DNA of 47,667 bases from positions 1-47,667 of the forward strand of contig JBFWUM010000032.1 in NCBI GenBank assembly GCA_050247255.1, in the 5' to 3' direction. Positions within the stretch are counted from its first letter, which is position 1; the number at the start of each line of letters is the position of its first letter. Source of the stretch: JBFWUM01 sp050247255 (GTDB lineage: Bacteria > Acidobacteriota > Vicinamibacteria > Vicinamibacterales > UBA2999). Shown here piece by piece: positions 33,887-43,349 of this stretch. Made by a program: the position numbers and the translations under genes. The notes below the pieces were generated by a model. It had not been told where the DNA came from and made no database searches. It saw only the letters and a program-made list of their open reading frames with translations.

Positions 33887-34759
33887 ATGGCCGATACGCC
33901 GGACACTCCCGCGCCGCCGCCGAAGCGCGAGCGCTGGCTGCAGCGCTACGAGCTCACCATCACGATGATCCTGCTCGTCGTGCTGTTCGCGCTGGCGATG
34001 TTCTGGCCGTTCATCTTCATTTCGATCCCGGCGGGGCACCGCGGCGTGCTCTGGTCGCGGGTCACCGGCACCTACACCGATCGCGTGTACGCCGAGGGCG
34101 CCCACTTCATCTGGCCGTGGGACCAGATGACGGTCTACGACATCCGCTACCAGGCGCCGGATCGGATGTTCAACATCCTGTCGGGCGACGGCCTGCCGAT
34201 CCAGATCGAGCTGACGATTCGCTACAAGCCGTCGGAACAGCAGCTCGGCAACCTGCACGCGGAGGTCGGGCCCGGCTACGCCGAGACGATCGTTGAACCC
34301 GAGATCGCGTCGGCGCTGCGCGCCGTCATCGGCAACACGCGCCCGGAGCAGCTCTACGGCGCCAACTTCGACCAGATCCAGGCGCAGGTCGTCGAGTTTG
34401 CGTCGCCGCAGATCGGCCTGCGGCACGTCATCCTCGACGACGTGCTGGTGAAGCAGATCACGCTGCCGCCGGCGGTAGTGCAGGCGATCGAGCGCAAGTT
34501 CCAGGCGGAGCAGGCGTCGCAGGAGATGCAGTTCCGCCTGACGCGCGAGCAGCAGGAGGTCCAGCGGCGGACGCTCGAGGCCCAGGGGAACCAGATCCTG
34601 GCCTCGACGCTGACCGCGCAGTTCCTGCAGTACAAGGGCATCGAGGCGACGCTCGAACTCGCCAAGTCGAACAACGCCAAGGTCATCGTGATTGGCGCCG
34701 GGAGCGACGGACTCCCGATCATTCTCAACCCGGACGGAGCCGCCGTCGTGGCCCGGTGA
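33887..34759 (+). CDS. SPFH/prohibitin-family membrane protein
   Basis: Protein of 290 residues with an N-terminal TM helix (about 24-45, ITMILLVVLFALAMFWPFIF) and an SPFH domain: PAGHRGVLWSRVTGTYTDRVYAEGAHFIWPWDQMTVYDIRYQ, IQIELTIRYKPSEQQLGNLH, IASALRAVIGNTRPEQLYG, VILDDVLVKQITLPPAVVQAIERKFQAEQ. A helical region rich in Gln, Glu and Arg follows (about 205-250), the usual oligomerisation coiled coil. Such proteins form ring-like membrane scaffolds. ATG 33887 (MADTPDTP) is preferred; an ATG at 33869 is also in frame, but a GATAAT hexamer (33865-33870) overlaps it. The DUF697 gene with a strong ribosome site follows closely. Confidence 0.88.
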   Translation: MADTPDTPAPPPKRERWLQRYELTITMILLVVLFALAMFWPFIFISIPAGHRGVLWSRVTGTYTDRVYAEGAHFIWPWDQMTVYDIRYQAPDRMFNILSGDGLPIQIELTIRYKPSEQQLGNLHAEVGPGYAETIVEPEIASALRAVIGNTRPEQLYGANFDQIQAQVVEFASPQIGLRHVILDDVLVKQITLPPAVVQAIERKFQAEQASQEMQFRLTREQQEVQRRTLEAQGNQILASTLTAQFLQYKGIEATLELAKSNNAKVIVIGAGSDGLPIILNPDGAAVVAR

Positions 34760-34775
34760 CCGAGGAGGTGTCCGC

Positions 34776-35225
34776 ATGACCGAACGTGAACTGGGAGCCC
34801 TGCAGATCGTCAACCGCCACTCGCTCTACGCCGGCGGCGTCGGCCTCATTCCGCTGCCGATCGTCGACATGCTCGGGACGATGGCGGTGCAGGTCCACAT
34901 GCTGTCGGACCTGTCGAAGCACTACGACATTCCGTTCGCGGCCAACCGCGTCAAGAGCCTGCTCACCGCGTTGATCGGCGGCATCGTGCCGGGCGGCCTG
35001 GCGTCGGGAATCGTGGCGCCGCTCGTCGGCGCCATCCCCGTGGTCGGCGGCGTGCTGAGCGGGTTCGCCCTGCCGGCGACGCAGGCGGCGGTGACCCTGG
35101 CGGCCGGCAAGGTGTTCATCCAGCACTTCGAATCGGGCGGCACCTTCCTCGACTTCGACCCGGAGAAGGTGCGCGACCACTTCAAGCAGGAGTTCGGCAA
35201 GGCCCGCGGCTCGTCGGCCGCCTGA
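34776..35225 (+). CDS. DUF697 family membrane protein
   Basis: Protein of 149 residues of the DUF697 type, found alone or fused to GTPases. ALQIVNRHSLYAGGVGLIPLPIVDMLGTMAVQVHMLSDLSKHY is the family N-terminus. Two hydrophobic, Gly-rich segments follow (LLTALIGGIVPGGLASGIVAPLVGAIPVVGGVLSG, ATQAAVTLAAGKVFIQHF), with a C-terminal DPEKVRDHFKQEFGKAR. A strong GAGGAGG (34762-34768) sets ATG 34776. It sits between the SPFH gene and a 59-aa membrane peptide, spaced by 16 and 2 nt. The function of the family is not established. Confidence 0.88.
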   Translation: MTERELGALQIVNRHSLYAGGVGLIPLPIVDMLGTMAVQVHMLSDLSKHYDIPFAANRVKSLLTALIGGIVPGGLASGIVAPLVGAIPVVGGVLSGFALPATQAAVTLAAGKVFIQHFESGGTFLDFDPEKVRDHFKQEFGKARGSSAA

Positions 35226-35227
35226 TC

Positions 35228-35407
35228 ATGCCAGTCATCCCGCTGCTGGTCGTCCACGTCCTCGGCAGCTTCCTCGTGGCGTTCGCGGGGCGGCGTCGCC
35301 GGATCGGGTACTTCGGCTTCCTGCTCGTGTCCCTGCTCATCACGCCGATCCTGGCGCTGTTGATGCTGTTCATTACCACGCCGCGAAAGGGTCCTCGTGA
35401 AGCGTAG
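35228..35407 (+). CDS. 59-aa two-TM membrane peptide
   Basis: Small gene starting ATG 35228, two bases after the DUF697 stop, and ending TAG 35405-35407 inside the next gene. The product begins MPVIPLLVVHVLGSFLVAFA (first TM), has a basic turn GRRRRIGYFG, a second TM FLLVSLLITPILALLMLFI, and a short tail TTPRKGPREA. The turn-helix layout with ArgArgArg-Ile-Gly is typical of small uncharacterised membrane proteins. Tight spacing on both sides (2 nt upstream, 11-nt overlap downstream) and third-position GC like its neighbours support a real gene. Confidence 0.7.
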   Translation: MPVIPLLVVHVLGSFLVAFAGRRRRIGYFGFLLVSLLITPILALLMLFITTPRKGPREA

Positions 35408-36464
35408 TGTTGTCGGACGTGTCCTGCTCGCCGCCGTGCTCGCCGCCTGGCCCGCGGCGGCGCAGGAGGCCGCAGACACCGTGACCCTGCACCTCAGCGA
35501 CGGCTCCGTCGTCGTCGGGCGGATTCTGCAGGAGGCGGATGGCCGGGTACGCGTGGCCACCGAAACGTTCGGCGAGGTCACGATCGACGCCGCGCGCATC
35601 ATCGACCGCGGCGCGGTCGCCGCGCCCCAGCCGGCTCAGGTCGCTGCGCCGCCGCCGCCGCCCACCGCAGCGCCGGCCGCCGCCGGCGTCCAGTGGCAGC
35701 GCACCGCCGCCGTCAATGCCTCGTACGTCTCTGCGCCCTTCATCCAGTCGGGGCTCGATCCGAGCATTCCGGAATTGACCGGGGCGGCCATCGGCCTGCC
35801 GGGGCGCCAGGTCTCGGTGCAGGCGAACTTGTCAGTCAGGCGCGCCGCCGCCCGCAGCGCCATGCAGTTGACCGGCAGCGTCGGCTACACCGATGCCCAG
35901 CCGACCGGCAAGCTGGCCGAGGCGTACTCCGCCGAGTTCGACTACTACGGCGTGATCACGCCACGCGTCTACTGGCTGACCCGAACGACGGAGCGTCGTG
36001 ACGAGGTGCGACGGATCAACAACGCGTTCCTCGAAACTCTCGGCATCGGCTTCATTGTCAAGCAGACGCCGCGCGCGCGGCTCGACCTGACGCCGGGCCT
36101 GGTCGTGCATCACGAAGAGAAGCAGACGCGCTTCGACAACGAGTGGCTCCTGTCGCTCGGCGGAATGGCCGCCGGATCGTTCATGTTCACGCCGCGGTCC
36201 GGGATCGAGGGACGGATCATCGGCCGGCGCTCCGTGCAGCACGGCGAAATCTGGTCGTTCGAGTCGTACGCGGGGGTGCAGGCGGCGCTGAGCGCGCGGG
36301 TGACACTGACGACCGGGTTGACCTACAACTACGACAACCTGCTGGGGGAGTCGGTGACCGAGATCCCGGCCGGGCGGCTGTTTGCCGGCTCGCCGGAGCT
36401 CAGGCTGTTCGCCACCCGCAAGAAGCAGGTGCAGCTGAGCTCAGGGCTGCAAATCAGGTTCTAG
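35397..36464 (+). CDS. DUF481 family secreted/outer-membrane protein
   Basis: Protein of 355 residues with a signal peptide (MKRSVVGRVLLAAVLAAWPAAAQ, cleavage after AAA) and a short beta domain (TVTLHLSDGSVVVGRILQEADGRVRVATETFGEVTIDAARI), the typical start of YdiY-like DUF481 proteins. A Pro/Ala linker follows (about 83-100). The C-terminal two-thirds are alternating amphipathic strands ending in LSSGLQIRF, with the terminal Phe expected of an outer-membrane barrel. The GTG at 35397 overlaps the small membrane gene by 11 nt and has AAAGGG upstream. It converges with the oxygenase-like gene, overlapping it by 24 nt. Confidence 0.85.
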   Translation: MKRSVVGRVLLAAVLAAWPAAAQEAADTVTLHLSDGSVVVGRILQEADGRVRVATETFGEVTIDAARIIDRGAVAAPQPAQVAAPPPPPTAAPAAAGVQWQRTAAVNASYVSAPFIQSGLDPSIPELTGAAIGLPGRQVSVQANLSVRRAAARSAMQLTGSVGYTDAQPTGKLAEAYSAEFDYYGVITPRVYWLTRTTERRDEVRRINNAFLETLGIGFIVKQTPRARLDLTPGLVVHHEEKQTRFDNEWLLSLGGMAAGSFMFTPRSGIEGRIIGRRSVQHGEIWSFESYAGVQAALSARVTLTTGLTYNYDNLLGESVTEIPAGRLFAGSPELRLFATRKKQVQLSSGLQIRF

Positions 36465-37442
36465 CGGCGCCCGCTCGTCGGGCGCGACATAGAACTGGTA
36501 CGCGTATCGACGGGTCCTGGCCGGCGCCGTTGCCGGAATCTCGGCGCCGTGGGCGATGCCGTGGTTGACGAAGACGACCGCGGTATTCGGCTGGAACGGC
36601 ATCACCCCAATCGGGTCACACCGGTGCCCGTGGTCTTCAGGAAAGTAGGTGTTGTCCCGATCGATGGCCGGCGGGCTGTCGATCGCGAACAACTGGGTGC
36701 CGTACTCCTCGTTGTCCCCCGGCTGCGCGAAATACACCAGGCACGTGACCAGCACCCGCCGCGGATCCAGGTGCGGCGCCAGGCGGTAGCCGGGCCGGCG
36801 GAGCATCAGCCGGCCTCGCGAGGCCACGAGCGGCGCCGCCATGGCCGCAGCCGTACCGGCGCCGTACTTGTCGCGATACGCCTCAGAGAGGTGCGGCCGA
36901 AACCTGTCAAGGATCGCCGGGAGCAGCGCCTGGGGGACCACCTGCTCCTCGAAGAAGCGCCACGCCTGCATCGAGAACTCGGGGGCGAGGTCTTGCTGAC
37001 GCGGCTTGAAGTTCTGCTTCTTCGGATCGCGCTGGGAGAAGCAGCTGTCGGGCGGCAGCGCGGCCAGCAGCGCGCGATAGGTGTCGTCCGGCAGCACGGC
37101 CGGGACTCGCATGTGGGGCGCCGGTGCCGTGACCATCGGGGCCTCCCTCACCGCAGCCCTCACGTGGGCGAGCACCCGGTCGGCCGCGAACGCGCCTGTG
37201 TGCGCGCGTTCCCGGTGCTCGGCGTTGAAGTTCAGGACGTCGGTCAGACGGCGGACTTCGAGGGCGAGCGCCTCGAGCCGGGGGGCTGCCGGCTCCTCCG
37301 GCTTCGTGCGAGCCTGGGCCTGGAGCAGGTCCTTCCGGACGGCCGCCGCGGCGGCCTCAGCGGCCTTCCGCGCGTCCTCGCGCCAGTGCGATTTGAGGTA
37401 GGCGAACAGTCCGCTGCGGTGGAGCAGTGCCCGCAGCGGCAT
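36441..37442 (-). CDS. 2OG-Fe(II) oxygenase-like protein
   Basis: Protein of 333 residues. The N-terminal third is a charged helical region (REDARKAAEAAAAAVRKDLLQAQ). The second part reads like a double-stranded beta-helix dioxygenase: RPGYRLAPHLDPRRVLVTCLVYF contains the HxD iron pair (HLD), and VVFVNHGIAHGAEI could supply the distal His; RTRRYAYQFYV would supply the 2-oxoglutarate-binding Arg. The substrate is unknown; prolyl-hydroxylase-like or sugar/peptide-modifying enzymes are possible. ATG 37442 begins MPLRALLHRSG. It follows rpsT on the minus strand after 4 nt and overlaps the DUF481 gene tail-to-tail. Confidence 0.65.
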   Translation of the reverse strand: MPLRALLHRSGLFAYLKSHWREDARKAAEAAAAAVRKDLLQAQARTKPEEPAAPRLEALALEVRRLTDVLNFNAEHRERAHTGAFAADRVLAHVRAAVREAPMVTAPAPHMRVPAVLPDDTYRALLAALPPDSCFSQRDPKKQNFKPRQQDLAPEFSMQAWRFFEEQVVPQALLPAILDRFRPHLSEAYRDKYGAGTAAAMAAPLVASRGRLMLRRPGYRLAPHLDPRRVLVTCLVYFAQPGDNEEYGTQLFAIDSPPAIDRDNTYFPEDHGHRCDPIGVMPFQPNTAVVFVNHGIAHGAEIPATAPARTRRYAYQFYVAPDERAPLEPDLQP

Positions 37443-37446
37443 GCAT

Positions 37447-37716
37447 CTAGGCGGAAGCCTTGGACAGGCGCGCCGACAGGCGCGACTTGTAGCGGCCCGC
37501 GGTGTTGCGGTGAATGATGCCCTTGGTGGCCATCTTGTCGACGATCGACACGGTGGCGCTGAGCGCCTTCTTGGCGCCGTCGACGTCGTTGGCGTCGAGC
37601 GAGGCGCGAATCGCCTTGAGCGCGGTGCGCAGACGCGAGCGCATCTGCCGGTTCTGCTCCCGGCGCTTGACGTTCTGGCGGTTCGCCTTGAGGGCGGATT
37701 TCGTACGCTTGGCCAC
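37447..37716 (-). CDS. rpsT: 30S ribosomal protein S20
   Basis: S20 of 89 residues with the typical Lys/Arg-rich start AKRTKSALKANRQNVKRREQN and the helical body RSRLRTALKAIRASLDAND, AKKALSATVSIVDKMATKGIIHRNTAGRYKSRLSARL. It starts with GTG at 37716, with AGGAGAGGA upstream on the minus strand and a TAAAAT box (37752-37757) beyond. It is the first gene of a short minus-strand unit with the oxygenase-like gene. Confidence 0.96.
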   Translation of the reverse strand: MAKRTKSALKANRQNVKRREQNRQMRSRLRTALKAIRASLDANDVDGAKKALSATVSIVDKMATKGIIHRNTAGRYKSRLSARLSKASA

Positions 37717-37751
37717 TCTGTCGGTTCCTCTCCTGAGACTACAAAGGCGCT

Positions 37752-37757
37752 ATTTTA
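37752..37757 (-). promoter_or_regulatory. TAAAAT -10 box for rpsT
   Basis: On the minus strand TAAAAT lies 35 nt before the GTG start, giving a leader of about 28 nt that contains the AGGAGAGGA ribosome-binding site. This is a conventional arrangement, in contrast with the leaderless-looking starts on the plus strand. Confidence 0.55.
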
Positions 37758-37763
37758 GCACGC

Positions 37764-38654
37764 CTATTGCGGCTGGAGGACATCCAGCGCCAGCTTCCAG
37801 GCGCCATCCCGCTCGCGCACCCAGACCCGGGTGTAGAAGCCCTTTTCGGGCTTGATCGTGGCGTGTTCGCCGGTCGCGTAGGTACCGTAGGTGTAGCCGA
37901 GGTCACGCGAGGCGGCGGCCTCGGCGAATCGGGTCTCGCCGGCCGTCCAGGGCGGCTGTGGCGTCAGCCACTGGCGCGCCGCCCCGGGCGTGGTCAGCGG
38001 CATGACCCCGCTCCGATGCAGCCGCGCGCCGTCGGCCAGGACGTCGAGGAAGGCGGCGGCCTGCGACCGCTGCGCCTGCGAGTTCAGCCGGGTGTCCGCG
38101 GCGCGGAGGGCGACGGTGGCCGCCGCCACGGTGTCGGTTCCCTGATAGCGGCTGCCGGCGGGGGCGCGGACGAACCCTGGCGCGAACGGCGCCTCGGCTG
38201 GCAGGTTGATGCCGACATCGATGAGGACGCGGTAGCGGCCGTCGGGCAGCCGCTTCCAGATCGACGCGTAGTTGCCGTAGCGCGGCGCCCCGTTGTCGCG
38301 GGCCGGGTTGATGTTGGTGGATGGCCCGGTGAGCCACCCGAGCTCGCCGCTGGCGGCGACGTCGCCGTAGCGCGGCTCCCAGAGCAACTGCAGCCCGCGC
38401 GGGGGATCGGGCGCCTGCCGCAGCTGGTCCTTCGCCGGCACGGTCACGTCGCCGGCAAAGCCGACGGCATCGTCGGCAAAGAACTCGAGGAACGCCTGCT
38501 TCCAGCCGACCTCGGTGGCGCGCGTCGCGAAGGCGCGCTCGGTGTCGGCCATGGCGGCGAGTGCCGGGGGAATCGCCGACTGCTGCGTGGCCACCGCCGC
38601 CGTCATCGCGAGCAGAACGCTCGAGATGATGAAGGCGGAACTGAACGTCCGCAT
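37764..38654 (-). CDS. Secreted protein with two NTF2-like (SnoaL/DUF4440) domains
   Basis: Protein of 296 residues with a signal peptide (MRTFSSAFIISSVLLAMTAAVA, cleavage near ATQQS). The first half begins ALAAMADTERAFATRATEVGWKQAFLEFFADDAVGF; the second half has RAADTRLNSQAQRSQAAAFLDVLADGARLHRSGVMPLTTPGAARQW and ends with the strand pair GYTYGTYATGE and FYTRVWVRERDGAWKLALDVL. Both have the cone-shaped NTF2-like pattern of helix, then sheets with the terminal WxxxxD. No catalytic residues can be assigned. Its ATG abuts the stop of the lytic transglycosylase (TAGATG), so the two are co-expressed. Confidence 0.8.
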   Translation of the reverse strand: MRTFSSAFIISSVLLAMTAAVATQQSAIPPALAAMADTERAFATRATEVGWKQAFLEFFADDAVGFAGDVTVPAKDQLRQAPDPPRGLQLLWEPRYGDVAASGELGWLTGPSTNINPARDNGAPRYGNYASIWKRLPDGRYRVLIDVGINLPAEAPFAPGFVRAPAGSRYQGTDTVAAATVALRAADTRLNSQAQRSQAAAFLDVLADGARLHRSGVMPLTTPGAARQWLTPQPPWTAGETRFAEAAASRDLGYTYGTYATGEHATIKPEKGFYTRVWVRERDGAWKLALDVLQPQ

Positions 38655-39359
38655 CTACTGGATGATTTCGAAGGTCCCGGTTTCCGGCTTCTGCGTGGAG
38701 TAGCGGGGCACCGCCCGGCCGTCCACGATCTCGTACGTCTTGTAGACGATGCGCTTCGCCTGGCGGCCGGCGGACGGGCGCACCGCGCCATCGGCCGAGC
38801 CGACCTTCTTCACGTACTCGCGGGTCTCGCGATACGGCGGGATCTGGCGGCCGTACCGGTCAACGGCCCCGGGCCCGGCGTTGTAGGCGGCCAGCGCGAG
38901 CTCTTCGTCCCCGTCGAAGCGATCGAGCAGCTGGCGGAGGTACTTCGTGCCGCCGCGGATGTTGTCGGCGGGATCGTACGGATCGGCCACGCCGAGGTCG
39001 CGCGCGGTATCGGGCATGAGCTGCATGAGCCCCATCGCCCCCTTGGGCGATCGCGCGCGCGGATCGAACCCCGATTCCACCTGGATGACCGCGCGAACCA
39101 GGTCGGGGCGCAGCGCGTTCCGCGCCGCGTACTCGCGCACGAGCGGCTCGAACCGTTCGCGCGCCGCCCCCGAGGCGACGGGGCGCGTCGAGCGGATGGC
39201 CGGCGCATCGGGCACGGCATAGGTGTCCGCGCCATCCGACAGGCGGCGATCCGAGAGCACGAGGGTGCCGTTGATGTCGCGCCACGCGTAGATCTGGGCC
39301 GAGACCTGGACGGGCCAGGCGAGGAGGAGCGCGGCGGCGGCGATGGTCAGCCAGGACAT
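38655..39359 (-). CDS. Lytic transglycosylase (SLT domain) with DUF4124-like N-terminus
   Basis: Periplasmic peptidoglycan-cleaving enzyme of 234 residues. The signal peptide is MSWLTIAAAALLLAWPVQVSAQ. A short DUF4124-like beta segment (IYAWRDINGTLVLSDRRL) follows, then the SLT domain: IQVESGFDPRARSPKGAMGLMQLMP with the catalytic Glu, DPADNIRGGTKYLRQLLDRFDGDEELALAAYNAGPGAVDRYG, and PPYRETREYVKKV. ATG 39359 is chosen because it starts the signal peptide; upstream ATGs lack one. A TACAAT box on the minus strand (39385-39390) gives a leader of about 18 nt. It diverges from the ABC-F gene. Confidence 0.92.
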   Translation of the reverse strand: MSWLTIAAAALLLAWPVQVSAQIYAWRDINGTLVLSDRRLSDGADTYAVPDAPAIRSTRPVASGAARERFEPLVREYAARNALRPDLVRAVIQVESGFDPRARSPKGAMGLMQLMPDTARDLGVADPYDPADNIRGGTKYLRQLLDRFDGDEELALAAYNAGPGAVDRYGRQIPPYRETREYVKKVGSADGAVRPSAGRQAKRIVYKTYEIVDGRAVPRYSTQKPETGTFEIIQ

Positions 39360-39384
39360 GGAAACGGTTGAGCTGAGGGAGGTT

Positions 39385-39390
39385 ATTGTA
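39385..39390 (-). promoter_or_regulatory. TACAAT -10-like box for the lytic transglycosylase
   Basis: Minus-strand TACAAT, 25 nt before the ATG at 39359, in the 91-bp divergent gap with the ABC-F gene. A GGAGG-like stretch (AACCTCCCTC read on the plus strand nearby) does not give a clear Shine-Dalgarno on the minus strand. Confidence 0.45.
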
Positions 39391-39432
39391 CAGCTCTCCA
39401 CGCCCTGTATCGGCCGTTTCGGGCGGCGATGT

Positions 39433-39438
39433 TAGGGT
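39433..39438 (+). promoter_or_regulatory. TAGGGT TANNNT-type box for the ABC-F gene
   Basis: A TANNNT hexamer ends 12 nt before the ATG at 39451. It is weaker than the TATAAT sites and is listed because its position matches the other plus-strand genes without Shine-Dalgarno sites. Confidence 0.3.
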
Positions 39439-39450
39439 GGACACCTCGTC

Positions 39451-41247
<1,797 letters not shown>

Positions 41248-41250
41248 TGC

Positions 41251-41256
41251 TACGAT
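41251..41256 (+). promoter_or_regulatory. TACGAT -10-like box for the PepSY-TM gene
   Basis: TACGAT, identical to the box before miaA, lies just after the ABC-F stop and ends 9 nt before the ATG at 41266. No ribosome-binding site is visible. Confidence 0.45.
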
Positions 41257-41265
41257 TCGCGGCCA

Positions 41266-42177
41266 ATGACCCTCTGGCAACGCTGGCTGCGACAGCCGCA
41301 ATCGCTGTGGCTGCGCAAGGCCATCTTCCAGGTGCACCTCTGGTGCGGCCTCATCATCGGCCTGTACATCGTCGCGCTCAGCCTGACGGGCAGCCTCCTG
41401 GTCTACCGCGTGGAGCTCGAACGGCTGGCGCACACGCCGCGGCCGGCGTTTCAACCGGGTGTCGAGCCGATGAGCACCGAGGCGCTGACCGAGGCGGCAC
41501 AGCGCGCGTATCCCGACTGGGAGGTCACCCGCGTCGGCAACCGGATCACGCGCCGCAACCCGGCCATCGAGATCTGGGTGGAACGAAACGGCGAGCAGCT
41601 GCAGCGGCTCTTCAACCCTTACACCGGCGACGATCTCGGCGACGCGCTCCCCTGGAAGCTGCGCGCGCTCGACTCGGTGGCGTTCCTGCACGACGAGCTG
41701 CTGTCGGAGGAACATGGCGGCACGCTCAACGCGATCGGCAGCGCGCTCGTCACGCTCCTGGCCGTGACCGGGTTGTTTGTCTGGTGGCCCGGCATCCGTA
41801 ACTGGCGGCGGTCGCTCACCATCCGGCGCGGCGTCTCGTGGCCCCGCCTCAACTGGGACCTGCACAGCGCCCTGGGGTTCTGGGGGTTCTTCCTGATCTT
41901 CATGTGGGGTGCCACCGGCTTCTACCTGGCGTGGCCGGAACCGTTCGCCAACTACGTGGACAGCATTTCGCCGCCCGACGCGATTCTGGGCCAGCGGCCG
42001 GGCGATATCGTGCTACGCAGCGCCACGCAGCTCCATTTCGGCCGCTTCCGCGACTACCCGGCGTTGCAGGCGATCTGGGCGGTCCTCGGCCTGCTGCCGG
42101 CGGCGATGTTCGTAACAGGGGTGTACATGTGGTGGAACCGAGTGTTGCGGAAGCGAACCCTCGATCGGGCGGCGTGA
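41266..42177 (+). CDS. PepSY-associated TM helix protein
   Basis: Inner-membrane protein of 303 residues of the PepSY_TM family, often linked to iron-siderophore reduction or uptake. First TM with VHLWCGLIIGLYIVALSLTGSLLVYRVELE; a periplasmic PepSY-like region (ALTEAAQRAYPDWEVTRVGN, LFNPYTGDDLGD, FLHDELL); then three more TMs (GTLNAIGSALVTLLAVTGLFVWWPGIRNWRR, WDLHSALGFWGFFLIFMWGATGFYLAWP, and a C-terminal AIWAVLGLLPAAMFVTGVYMWW). His residues at helix ends (VHLWCG, FLHDELL, DLHSALGFW) could coordinate haem or metal. The stop overlaps the GTG of the aminotransferase gene. The call is firm at family level only. Confidence 0.88.
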   Translation: MTLWQRWLRQPQSLWLRKAIFQVHLWCGLIIGLYIVALSLTGSLLVYRVELERLAHTPRPAFQPGVEPMSTEALTEAAQRAYPDWEVTRVGNRITRRNPAIEIWVERNGEQLQRLFNPYTGDDLGDALPWKLRALDSVAFLHDELLSEEHGGTLNAIGSALVTLLAVTGLFVWWPGIRNWRRSLTIRRGVSWPRLNWDLHSALGFWGFFLIFMWGATGFYLAWPEPFANYVDSISPPDAILGQRPGDIVLRSATQLHFGRFRDYPALQAIWAVLGLLPAAMFVTGVYMWWNRVLRKRTLDRAA

Positions 42178-43349
42178 ACATCAGTCCTCGCGTCGGCAGC
42201 CTCAGGCCAACCGCCGTCAACGCCATCCTTGCCGACGTCCGCGCGGTGCAGGCCCAGGGTAAGACGGTGCTCTCGCTCATGCGCGGCGAGCCGGACTTCC
42301 GCACCCCCGCGCACATCGTCGACGCGGCGGCACGCTCGCTGGCCGAGGGACGCACGACCTACCCGGACAACCGTGGCGAGGGGCGCCTGCGCGAGGCGGT
42401 GGCGACCAAGCTGGCGCGCGACAACGGCGTGAGCTACGACCCGGGCGCCGAGATTCTCGTCACGACGGGCGCGACGTTCGGGATTCACGCGGCGTTGACG
42501 ACGCTGTTGAGTCCGGGCGATGAGGTGCTGCTGCCCGACCCGGTCTACGACGCCTATCACTCGCCGATCCTGCTGGCCGGCGGCGTGCCGCGTCCGGTGC
42601 GGTCGGTGATCGATCAGGGGCGCTTTGCGATTCCGATCGAGGCGCTCGAGGCGGCGGTGACGCCGGCCACGCGCCTGCTGCTGCTGAACACGCCGTGGAA
42701 CCCGGTCGGCACGGTCTTCACGCGCGAGGAGCTGGAAGCGATCGGCAGCTTCGTCCTGCGCCGCGGCCTGACCCTCGTCAGCGATGAAATCTACGAAGCG
42801 ATCGTCTACGAGGGACGTACCCACATTTCGCCGGCGTCGCTCGATCCGGAGCTGCGCGCGCGCACGCTGATCGTCAACAGCCTGTCGAAGACGTATGCGA
42901 TGACCGGCTGGCGGGTCGGCTACTGTGCCGGGCCGGAAGCCGCGATCCGGGCGATGTTCCTGGTGCTGCAGCAGTCGAGCCGCGGGCCGGCCACGTTCAT
43001 CCAGGATGCGGCGGCGGCGGCGCTTGCCGGCCCCCAGGACGCGGTGGCGGAGATGCGGGAAGGCTACTCGGCCCGCCGCGCGCAGGTGCTGCAGGCGCTC
43101 GTCGGCCTGCCGCGCGTCCGCGTGATGGCCCCCGAAGGCGGCTTCTTCGCCATGGTCGACGCGCGCGACACCGGCGTCGCGTCCAACGACCTTCGCATGC
43201 GGCTGCTCACCGAGCACGGCGTGGTCGTCGCCCACGGCGCCGCCTACGGCCCCGGCGGGGAAGGCACGCTGCGGGTGTCGTTCGCGACCGGCGGCGACAC
43301 GCTGGCCCGCGGGCTGGAGCGGCTGCGCGAGGGATTGGGCGCGCTGTGA
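42174..43349 (+). CDS. PLP-dependent aminotransferase class I/II (aspartate aminotransferase-like)
   Basis: Fold-type I aminotransferase of 391 residues. The family series is present: LSLMRGEPDFRTPAHIVDAAARSLAEGRTTYPDNRGEGRLREAVA, VTTGATFGIHAALTTLLSPGDEVLLPDPVYDAY, NTPWNPVGTVFTREEL, VSDEIYEAIVYEG, the PLP-Lys segment NSLSKTYAMTGWRVGYCAG, and the C-terminal Arg in LRVSFATGG. GTG 42174 (MNISPRVG) overlaps the PepSY stop by 4 nt. Its TGA overlaps the GTG of the FAD/Fe-S dehydrogenase (GTGA). Substrate specificity cannot be read from the sequence; the coupled 2-hydroxyacid dehydrogenase suggests 2-oxoacid metabolism. Confidence 0.92.
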   Translation: MNISPRVGSLRPTAVNAILADVRAVQAQGKTVLSLMRGEPDFRTPAHIVDAAARSLAEGRTTYPDNRGEGRLREAVATKLARDNGVSYDPGAEILVTTGATFGIHAALTTLLSPGDEVLLPDPVYDAYHSPILLAGGVPRPVRSVIDQGRFAIPIEALEAAVTPATRLLLLNTPWNPVGTVFTREELEAIGSFVLRRGLTLVSDEIYEAIVYEGRTHISPASLDPELRARTLIVNSLSKTYAMTGWRVGYCAGPEAAIRAMFLVLQQSSRGPATFIQDAAAAALAGPQDAVAEMREGYSARRAQVLQALVGLPRVRVMAPEGGFFAMVDARDTGVASNDLRMRLLTEHGVVVAHGAAYGPGGEGTLRVSFATGGDTLARGLERLREGLGAL

